Both the position numbers and the translations under genes were made by a program. DNA of 64,000 nt from Halopiger xanaduensis SH-6 (GTDB lineage: Archaea; Halobacteriota; Halobacteria; Halobacteriales; Natrialbaceae): positions 1,872,270 to 1,936,269 of the forward strand of contig NC_015666.1 of the NCBI RefSeq assembly GCF_000217715.1. Direction: 5' to 3'. Shown here piece after piece: positions 37,564-44,483 of the stretch. Numbering within the stretch: position 1 is the stretch's first letter; each line of letters starts with the position of its first letter. The notes under the pieces are model-generated. The model saw only the letters and a list, made by a program, of their open reading frames with translations. It did not search any database and had not been told where the DNA came from.

Positions 37564-37687
37564 ACGGTCCGCGCTCGCTCACGCGCCGGTTTCGACGCGT
37601 TCGGATCGAAACCGGTCGAACTGACTGTGTCATCGCCTGGGACTGAGACCGACTCCGAACGCGACTGACGCGTCGATTCGCGACCGC

Positions 37688-39058
37688 TCAGTCGCCGCGG
37701 ATGACGATCTCGTCGTCCGTGACCTCTTTTATCTGCGCCGGTTCGACCGGATACTCGTCCTCGTCCTCGTTGCCCCAGCCGAGGCGCGCCTTGAGTCGGT
37801 CGGCGAGGCCGGGTTCCGGATCGATGTAGACGGTATCGGCCTGGATCCGCGAGGCGATCCCGATCTCCTGGCCCGACTCGTCGACGACGACTTTCCCCTG
37901 ATCGTCCTTGCTGACGGAGACGGACGAATCCGCTTGCGTCGGTTCGGCTTCGGCATCGGTCGTCGCGTCGCTTCCCATCCCGGACTCCGATTCGACCGTC
38001 GGTCCGCTTTCCACGGGCGACTCGGATTCGGCCGTCGCCTCGTCGTCCCGCGTCGTCACTTCGGTCTCCGTCGCGGCGGCCCCGCTGCGCTCCTCGGCCG
38101 TGATCGACTCGTACTCCTCCACGTCGATGATCTCCCCTTCGATGATGTCGCTGCCGACCACTTCGGATTCGACGAGGTCCGTCTCCTCGAGCGTGAACTG
38201 CTGTCGGGTCCGCTCGTGGATCTCCTCTTCGACCGTTCGGCGCTCGATGAGTTCGCTCCGGACGGTGTCGCCCTCGCCGCGCTTGCTCTCGATTACCTCG
38301 CGCTCGATGACCTCCTCGGGCGCGATGTCCGCCTGCACGACGTTGCTCTCCAAAATGGAGCGCTGGACGCTCTCGAGTTCGATTCCGGTCTCGATCTCGT
38401 CGCTCTCGAGTTCCTCGTCGCTCTCGAGGTCGACGTCGACGACCTCGCTCTCGACGGTGTAACGTTCGATCTCCTCGATCGTATCGAGGCGGGTCTCGTC
38501 GGTCGTCACCTCGATCATATCGGCCGTGACGAACTCGGTCTCGGCGATGTCGCGGCTCAACAGTTCGGAGTCGACGACCTGCCGATCGGCGAGTTCGGTG
38601 TCGACGACCTCGCTCTCGATCGTGTCCCGCTCGACGACCTCGCGCTCGATGACCTGCGTTTCGACGATCTCGGTCGTTACGGTCTCGCCCTGCCGGAGCT
38701 GGTCCTCGAGTTCGTCCCGGCCGAGGTCGGCGCGGTTGAAGGCCTCGTCGCGCTCGAGGAGGTCGAACCTGCCGAGTCCCCCGGTCTCAGTCCCCATCGC
38801 TTCCTCGTCTTCGTAGACGAAGACCAGATCCCGGTTGGTGAACGTCTCCTCGAACTCGTCCCAGGTGTGCTCCTCGTGTTCGTCGTCGACGTCCTCCCGG
38901 CGAGCGAACGTGTGGCCGTGGCCCTCGCCGCCGCGGGTCGAGACGGGGACGGCGTCGCGCTCCTCGGCCCACTCCCGAATGCGGTCCGGATCGGTGGTCA
39001 TGCGTCGCTGCGACGGCGTCTCGCTGGATTCCGTGGAGTCGGACAGATCGTTTGCCAT
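37688..39058 (-). CDS. Acidic decapeptide-repeat protein with C-terminal PRC-barrel-like domain
   Basis: 456 residues from ATG 39058 (GTG 39067 possible). An N-terminal domain of about 100 residues includes REWAEERDAVPVSTRGGEGHGHTF. Residues about 120-325 follow a 10-residue period, x-x-E-V-V-E/D-x-x-L-L-like (examples EREVVERDTI, ESEVVDTELA, DRQVVDSELL, SRDIAETEFV), suggesting an elongated beta or coiled structure. An acidic Thr/Ser spacer precedes a C-terminal PRC-barrel-like region (DESGQEIGIASRIQADTVYID ... EITDDEIVIRGD-like end). No signal peptide. Function unknown. Confidence 0.78.
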   Translation of the reverse strand: MANDLSDSTESSETPSQRRMTTDPDRIREWAEERDAVPVSTRGGEGHGHTFARREDVDDEHEEHTWDEFEETFTNRDLVFVYEDEEAMGTETGGLGRFDLLERDEAFNRADLGRDELEDQLRQGETVTTEIVETQVIEREVVERDTIESEVVDTELADRQVVDSELLSRDIAETEFVTADMIEVTTDETRLDTIEEIERYTVESEVVDVDLESDEELESDEIETGIELESVQRSILESNVVQADIAPEEVIEREVIESKRGEGDTVRSELIERRTVEEEIHERTRQQFTLEETDLVESEVVGSDIIEGEIIDVEEYESITAEERSGAAATETEVTTRDDEATAESESPVESGPTVESESGMGSDATTDAEAEPTQADSSVSVSKDDQGKVVVDESGQEIGIASRIQADTVYIDPEPGLADRLKARLGWGNEDEDEYPVEPAQIKEVTDDEIVIRGD

Positions 39059-39375
39059 CGACGGCACTGCAGTCGATCAGCACTTGAGTCGACGGGGCCG
39101 TCTCTCCGTTCAGTCCGGGATTTCTCCCGTCGTACGGTCGGCTCGAGACGAACGGAATCGTAATCGGCGATTGATGCGGTTGCCGGCGGCGTGCTGTCGC
39201 GCTCGCAGCGCCGTCGTTGACGAACAGTGTGCGATTACCGCCTTGCGAACGACGGGAGCGCCGCTCGAGGCCGCTCGGACGATAGCGGGAAGGTGGGGCG
39301 AGACGGTGGGCGAGACGGAAACCCAATACAACGGGTCGACAAGCGGAGCGCTGCACTCGGTTTCGGGCCCCGCCG
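39059..39375. other. Intergenic region without a supported gene
   Basis: 317 bp between the decapeptide-repeat gene and the glycosylase gene; probably the promoter of the former. Small frames here have no acidic bias and no start signals. Confidence 0.5.
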
Positions 39376-39996
39376 CTACAGAACGGCGGGCGACTCCGCC
39401 TCGTACTCCGCCCAGATGTACCGCGTCGCGACGCTGCGGTAGGGCCGCCAGGCCTCGGCGATCTCGCGCATCTCCGCGGGGGTCATCTCGTCCGGCTCGC
39501 CGTCGCCGTACAACTGCTCGATACCGCGGCGAACGGCGAGGTCGCCCAGCGGGAGGACGTCCGGGCGCTCGAGGACGAACAGGAGGTACATGTTCGCGGT
39601 CCACTCGCCGATGCCCTTGATCTCGGTGAGGAGATCGATCACCTCCTCGTCGGAGTAGTCGGCCAGCGCGTCCCGGGTGTAGTCGTTTTCCTGAAACGCT
39701 CGCGCGGCGTTTCGCATGTACTCGATCTTGCTGCGCGAGAGGCCGGCATCCCGGAGTGCGTCGTCCTCGGCGGCGAGGACGGTTTCGGGGGTTACCTCGC
39801 CCTCGAGGAGTTCGAACACGCGCTCGCGGACGGCCATCGCGCTCGCGGTCGAGAGCTGTTGGTTGATGATCGAGATGCAGAGCCGCTCGTACTCGCTCCA
39901 GTCGGGTTCGACGTACGGCTCGTGGGCCTCGATCAGTCGTTCCATGATGGGATCGCGTCGCAGGACGGGTTCGGCGTCAGTTAGCATGCTCGACAT
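39376..39996 (-). CDS. DNA-3-methyladenine glycosylase-like HhH-GPD protein
   Basis: Base-excision repair of alkylated purines. 206 residues: SIINQQLSTASAMAV, then the helix-hairpin-helix LTEIKGIGEWTANMYLLF and the catalytic Asp in LPLGDLAVRRGI, as in AlkA. No iron-sulfur Cys cluster. Start at ATG 39996 or 39987. Downstream and convergent with nothing; transcribed alone. Confidence 0.9.
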   Translation of the reverse strand: MSSMLTDAEPVLRRDPIMERLIEAHEPYVEPDWSEYERLCISIINQQLSTASAMAVRERVFELLEGEVTPETVLAAEDDALRDAGLSRSKIEYMRNAARAFQENDYTRDALADYSDEEVIDLLTEIKGIGEWTANMYLLFVLERPDVLPLGDLAVRRGIEQLYGDGEPDEMTPAEMREIAEAWRPYRSVATRYIWAEYEAESPAVL

Positions 39997-40139
39997 GTTC
40001 CGGTCGGATACCGGAATACGGGACTGCGAGGGGAAAGGCGTCTCGGTTGTCGATTTCGGGTGTCGACTAGCAGTTGCCGGCTAGCGGCCGTCGATCGCCA
40101 CCCTCGAGACTGAACGACGCGAGCGACGAACCGAGCGGA

Positions 40140-40766
40140 CTACTCGACGTGAAGCAGACTCGTTCTGACGGTTTCGGCGACGCCCAGCAGATGCGCCTGG
40201 CCGAACACGGCGACGACGAGGGCGCCGAGCCCGTTGAACAACAGGTCCCGTACCGTGTCGTCGAGTCCGTGCTGGGCGAGCGGCATCGTCATCCCCGTCG
40301 TATCGGCGACGATATCCAGCCCGAACTCGAACAGCTCCCAGACCACGGCGAACGCGAGCACGACGACGAGGATGTAGACGAACGCGAACCGCCGCGGGAT
40401 GGTGATCTCGTCGCTGTGGAGTTCGATCGCTCGGGCGACCGTGTAGCCGGCTCCGGCCACCAGCGAGGCCGACATCGCGTGGGTGAGGTGGTCCCACCAC
40501 TCGATACGGCCGTACATCCCCGCGGATCCCGCAGTGTGGAGGAACACCGCCACCGTGATCCACAGGCCGAGCCACGGATCGAGCGGCAGTCCGTAGTTGC
40601 GCTCGAGCACCGCGGGGACGAACGTGACCACCAGTGCGAGGCTCCCGTTGCTGATCGCCTTCGGCTGGCCGGCGAGGAGGCCGTAGGCGACGATCCCGAC
40701 GAGAACGAGCTGCAACAATCTGGTCAGCCGACGCTGGTTGCGGTCCGACGGGCGCGGCAGCGACAT
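40140..40766 (-). CDS. Multi-pass membrane protein, YjdF/DUF2238-like
   Basis: 208 residues, five or six membrane helices. Conserved-looking polar residues inside helices, WWDHLTHAMSASLVAG and VVWELFEFGLDI, match the pattern of the YjdF/DUF2238 family of unknown function. It starts at the stop of the gene at 40766 (TGATG overlap), so the two membrane proteins form an operon. Confidence 0.75.
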   Translation of the reverse strand: MSLPRPSDRNQRRLTRLLQLVLVGIVAYGLLAGQPKAISNGSLALVVTFVPAVLERNYGLPLDPWLGLWITVAVFLHTAGSAGMYGRIEWWDHLTHAMSASLVAGAGYTVARAIELHSDEITIPRRFAFVYILVVVLAFAVVWELFEFGLDIVADTTGMTMPLAQHGLDDTVRDLLFNGLGALVVAVFGQAHLLGVAETVRTSLLHVE

Positions 40767-41407
40767 CAGGCGCTCACCATCCGTCGGATGGAGCGGCGAA
40801 GCCGCCTGCCGCGGCGTCGGAAGTACGAATCGAACAGCACGCCCGCGACGAAGCCGGCGAGCGTCACCGACGTCCACTCGATCATCAGCTGCTCGTTCGT
40901 CGTCAGATAGGCCGTTCCGAGGCGGGCGTCCATACTCCAGCGAACCACCGTCCACGCGGCCGCCGTCGCCATCGTCGTCATCACGACCAGGGCCACGGCG
41001 AACCAGTGGGTGAGCCGCAGCGCGGTGAACATGTGGAGTTCGACGGTGACCAGCAGCGCGACGCCGGCGATCGCGAGATACGTGGCGAACGTGCCGACCT
41101 CGCCGCCGTACAGGCCGCGAACGAGAATCGGGAGGAGTGCGACGACCAGCAGTTCCCACGGGAGCATCACCCGCCAGTCCCGGGCCGCGCCCGGCGGCAG
41201 CAGTACGACGACTCCCGTCGCGGCGACGAAAACGAGCCAGTGGGCGTCGAACTCGAGCAGGCTTTCGACGAGTACCGCCGAAAGAACCCCGACGAGCAGC
41301 CACGAGAGGACCGCGTTCGTTCGGCCGTTTCGAAACAGTTGCGCGAGGAGGTCGTCCGGGTCGACGAGTCGGCGTTCCTCGCGCGAGGGTTCTCCGCCGT
41401 CAGTCAT
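40766..41407 (-). CDS. Multi-pass membrane protein, unknown
   Basis: 213 residues: a cytoplasmic acidic N-terminus, about six membrane helices, and a basic C-terminus (FRRRGRRLRRSIRR). Polar residues in helix VELHMFTALRLTHWFAVAL. First gene of a two-gene operon with the YjdF-like gene. No function recognised. Confidence 0.72.
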   Translation of the reverse strand: MTDGGEPSREERRLVDPDDLLAQLFRNGRTNAVLSWLLVGVLSAVLVESLLEFDAHWLVFVAATGVVVLLPPGAARDWRVMLPWELLVVALLPILVRGLYGGEVGTFATYLAIAGVALLVTVELHMFTALRLTHWFAVALVVMTTMATAAAWTVVRWSMDARLGTAYLTTNEQLMIEWTSVTLAGFVAGVLFDSYFRRRGRRLRRSIRRMVSA

Positions 41408-41522
41408 AGCGAATTATCAAACGCCGTTAAAATAAATGGCGGGGATAGGTGGTCGTCCGCCTCGATCCCGAACGGCGGCGAGAAGCGGCGGGCTTATCGT
41501 CTACAGTCACGACGAGTGATGT

Positions 41523-42125
41523 ATGATGCTCCCGACGCACGCGATCGTGGGCCTGGCGATAGCCGCGCCGCTCGTCTCCGTCGCGCCCGAATTCGCGCCG
41601 GCGGCGCTCGCCGGTGCGATCGTCGGAAGCGTGCTCCCCGATCTGGACATGTACGCCGGCCACCGCCGGACGCTCCACTACCCGACGGGGTACGCGCTGC
41701 TCGCGGTGCCGGCGCTGGCCGCAGCGGCGCTGGTTCCGGCGTCCGGCTCGTTCGCCGTCGCCGCCCTGCTCGTCGGCGCCGGAGCCCACTGTCGGATGGA
41801 CCGCTACGGCGGCGGCCTCGAGCTCCGACCGTGGGAAGCGACGTCGGATCGGGCCGTCTACGACCACGTCAGGGGGCGCTGGCGGGAACCGAAGCGCGTC
41901 GTCCGATACGACGGCGCGCCGGAGGACCTCGCGCTCGCCGTGCTCCTCGGGCTTCCGCTGCTCGTCGTCCTCGAGGCGCCCTTCCGCTGGCTCGTCCTCG
42001 CCGCGATCGCCGTCGGCGGCGTGTACGCCCTCCTGCGTCGCCGGCTGGCGGCGCTGGCCCCGGTCGCCTTCGGGTACGTTCCACCTGCATTTCGGCACTA
42101 CGTTCCGGACCGATATCGATCGTGA
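41523..42125 (+). CDS. Membrane-bound metal-dependent hydrolase (YdjM/DUF457-like)
   Basis: 200 residues, with the family pattern of an N-terminal His (MMLPTHAIVG), the metal-binding-like VLPDLDMYAGHRRTLHYP and several membrane helices. Such proteins are annotated as hydrolases, but activity is poorly known. The second half has an arginine-rich loop and a further helix pair. A distant relative lies at 51403. Confidence 0.8.
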   Translation: MMLPTHAIVGLAIAAPLVSVAPEFAPAALAGAIVGSVLPDLDMYAGHRRTLHYPTGYALLAVPALAAAALVPASGSFAVAALLVGAGAHCRMDRYGGGLELRPWEATSDRAVYDHVRGRWREPKRVVRYDGAPEDLALAVLLGLPLLVVLEAPFRWLVLAAIAVGGVYALLRRRLAALAPVAFGYVPPAFRHYVPDRYRS

Positions 42126-42284
42126 CGAGGGCGTCCGAACGCGATTCGACCTCGAGGGATAGGCTCGCGGGATGACCGTCGGCGGGGAGGACGAATGCAA
42201 CCGGTCGTTCATCTCGCGGTCCAAACCACTGCGTGACGGGGTCGCGACAAAGAGGTTTCTCGCTGGGACTCGTACGGTGTAGTA

Positions 42285-42758
42285 ATGGCGCTCGTCTCGT
42301 CGACCGTGCTCGTGACCGCCCCCCGTCGACTCCGGGAATTTTGGTCGTTCTACCGGCGCTATACGACCACCGCGATACACACGGCCGCGACGGTCGCACT
42401 GGCGATCTTCGGTATCCTCGTGTTCCTCGATCCCTGGTTCGCGGCGATCGCCATCGGCAGTTACGTCGTGCCACCCGTCGTCCTGTACGCCCTCGAGTTC
42501 GAACCGCCGTCGCCCGAGGGCACCTCGAGCGCCGATCACAATCGCAACGGCGAGACGGGGGCGACTCGAGACCGAGCCGTCGAACCGGTCGCCTCAACGC
42601 CGGAGACGGGCCGCTCGAGGGGTGGCGGTTCGGACACCGACACGGATACGGATACAGATTCGGACGACGGCGATACGGATTCGGATAGTGATAGCGACGA
42701 CGGTGACACGGACTCCGACAGCGATGACGGCGATACCGACTCTGACTCGGATTCGTGA
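42285..42758 (+). CDS. Membrane protein with Asp/Ser-repeat tail
   Basis: 157 residues: two membrane helices between about 30 and 75, then a cytoplasmic or exposed tail ending in 45 residues of Asp-Thr/Asp-Ser-Asp repeats encoded by repetitive DNA (about 42637-42755). The stop codon is 9 nt from structured repeat copy B. Function unknown. The tail may be variable between strains. Confidence 0.7.
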   Translation: MALVSSTVLVTAPRRLREFWSFYRRYTTTAIHTAATVALAIFGILVFLDPWFAAIAIGSYVVPPVVLYALEFEPPSPEGTSSADHNRNGETGATRDRAVEPVASTPETGRSRGGGSDTDTDTDTDSDDGDTDSDSDSDDGDTDSDSDDGDTDSDSDS

Positions 42759-42767
42759 CGGACGACC

Positions 42768-43215
42768 GGCCGGGAGCATGCTCGGCGGAATTCGTCGAGC
42801 ATGCAACACGGGGAAGGGCAGGCCCTCACACCGCTACTGACCGCGAGCGACCGGTGCGCGGCGCGACGCGCCGCGGAAAGACGAATAGCGCGGAACCGAA
42901 GGTTCCGCGTACCGTACGAACGGCGCGAAGCGCCGTGAGCAGACGGCCGAAGGCCGTGAGTCAGGGAGCGAGCGGGCCGACGACCGATGTGGAGGACGCT
43001 ACGCGTCCGGAACGGAGGGAGGAGTGTCTTCGTGAGCGGAGCGAACGAAGGCTCGGAAGTCGCAGCACGCGAACGGAGTGAGCAGGAACGTCTTCCGTTG
43101 CTTTTCATCAGAGCTAAGCGGAATCTTCGATTCCGCGAGGTCCGAGAGAGCGCGAAGCGCTCTCGAGATTTTGCCGAGGGCCGCCGGAGGCGGCCCGCAG
43201 CGCAAAAGTTCGTCT
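42768..43215 (-). repeat. Structured intergenic repeat, copy B
   Basis: On the minus strand it starts with AGACGAACTTTT directly after the stop of the acyl-CoA dehydrogenase gene and shares with copy A the blocks GATGAAAAGCA, CACTCCTCC, GTCGTCGGCCCGCTCGC, CCTGCCCT.CCC and GCTCCCGGCC. Between blocks is a series of perfect hairpins: 9 bp at 42776-42804, 9 bp at 42857-42875, 8 bp with GAA loop at 42890-42908, others such as ACGGCGC-GAA-GCGCCGT, ACGGCC-GAA-GGCCGT, GCGGAATC-TTC-GATTCCGC and GAGAGCGC-GAA-GCGCTCTC. At 448 bp it is twice the length of copy A. No protein is supported. Confidence 0.82.
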
Positions 43216-44367
43216 CTAGAAACCTTTCCCGAGCATTTCCCGCGCAATAACGTTCTTCTGGATCTCCGTCGTCCCCTCGTAGATCTGGGTGATCTTGGCG
43301 TCTCGGTAGAACCGCTCGACGGGGAAGTCGTCCACGTAGCCGGCGCCGCCGTGGATCTGGACGGCCTCGTCCGCGACGTCGACCGCGACGCGGGAGGCGT
43401 ACTCCTTGGCCATCGAGGCGAGTTTCGTGATGTCCTCACCCTGGTCGACGTTCCAGGCGGCCTTGTAGGTCAGGTTGCGCGCCGCTTCGGTGTCGGTCGC
43501 CATCTCCGCGAGTTTGTGCTGGATCGCCTGGAACTCCGAGATGGACTTGCCGAACTGCTCGCGGTCCTGGGCGTACTCGAGGGCCGCGCGGGTGGCACCC
43601 TTCGCGATGCCGACGCCCTGGGCGGCGACGGCGACGCGGGTTTCGTCGAAGAACTGCATTTGCTGCATGAAGGCGGCGTCGCGCGTGCCGATGAGGTTCT
43701 CCTCGGGGACGCGGACGTCGTCGAAGACGAGTTCGGCGGTGTCGGAGGCGCGGATGCCGAGTTTGCCGGAGATTTTCTCGGCCTCGAAGCCGTCGCGGTC
43801 GGATTCGACGACGATCTGGCTGAAGCCGTTGTACCGACCCTCGGCGTCGGGGTCGGTCTTACAGAGGACGACGAAGAAGTCGCCGACGGAGCCGTTGGTG
43901 ATCCACATCTTGTTTCCGTTGATGACCCACTCGTCGCCGTCCTTCTCCGCGCGCGTCGAAACGGAGGAGACGTCCGAACCGGTGTCGGGTTCCGAAATCG
44001 CCGCGCCCGAGATCTTCTCGCCGGCCGCGACCGGCTCGAGGAAGCGTTCCTTCTGGTCTTCGGTGCCGAAGTTCATGATCGCCTCGCAGCCGAAGGAAGT
44101 CGAGACGATCGAGAGGGCGATGCCGGGATCGTACGAGAACAGTTCCTCGGTGATGATCGCGGTGTCTAAGATCGAGTAGCCGGCGCCGCCGTACTCCATC
44201 GGGATGTGCGCGCCGGTCAGTCCCATCTCGGCGGCCTCGTCGACGATGTCGCGGGGGAACTTCTCCTCGCGGTCGTACTCCGCGGCGTGGGGGACGATTT
44301 CGTTTTCCGCGAACCGCTGGATTTCTTCTCGGATCTGCCGTTGTTCGTCCGTGAGACCGAACTCCAT
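43216..44367 (-). CDS. Acyl-CoA dehydrogenase
   Basis: FAD-dependent alpha,beta-dehydrogenation of acyl-CoA, first step of beta-oxidation. 383 residues, standard three-domain length. Signatures: AAISEPDTGSDVSSVST and WVINGNKMWITNGS in the beta domain, CDREQFGKSI-like QDREQFGKSISEFQ, and the catalytic Glu region QIYEGTTEIQKNVIAREML. Divergent from the hydroxyacyl-CoA dehydrogenase fusion gene with a shared 116-bp promoter region. Confidence 0.95.
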   Translation of the reverse strand: MEFGLTDEQRQIREEIQRFAENEIVPHAAEYDREEKFPRDIVDEAAEMGLTGAHIPMEYGGAGYSILDTAIITEELFSYDPGIALSIVSTSFGCEAIMNFGTEDQKERFLEPVAAGEKISGAAISEPDTGSDVSSVSTRAEKDGDEWVINGNKMWITNGSVGDFFVVLCKTDPDAEGRYNGFSQIVVESDRDGFEAEKISGKLGIRASDTAELVFDDVRVPEENLIGTRDAAFMQQMQFFDETRVAVAAQGVGIAKGATRAALEYAQDREQFGKSISEFQAIQHKLAEMATDTEAARNLTYKAAWNVDQGEDITKLASMAKEYASRVAVDVADEAVQIHGGAGYVDDFPVERFYRDAKITQIYEGTTEIQKNVIAREMLGKGF

Positions 44368-44389
44368 GGGTCAGTCTGTCTATGGCGAT

Positions 44390-44403
44390 CGATAAAGATC
44401 TTT
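44390..44403 (-). promoter_or_regulatory. TATA box and overlapping palindrome upstream of the acyl-CoA dehydrogenase gene
   Basis: Minus-strand CTTTATCG is centred about 27 nt from the ATG at 44367. The perfect palindrome AAAGATCTTT (44394-44403) overlaps its upstream edge and lies in the divergent spacer, a good place for an operator. No bound regulator is known from sequence. Confidence 0.45.
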
Positions 44404-44483
44404 GTAACCAGACATAAACCTAAACATAGTTTTTCCAACGAAGTGGGGAAACGTTCAAACGACTCCCCATCGCATGAGTGTCC

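Noticed and set aside
42999-43439. Minus-strand frame running through copy B and the 3' end of the acyl-CoA dehydrogenase gene
   Set aside because: It crosses a real coding gene in another frame and a hairpin series; no coding signature.
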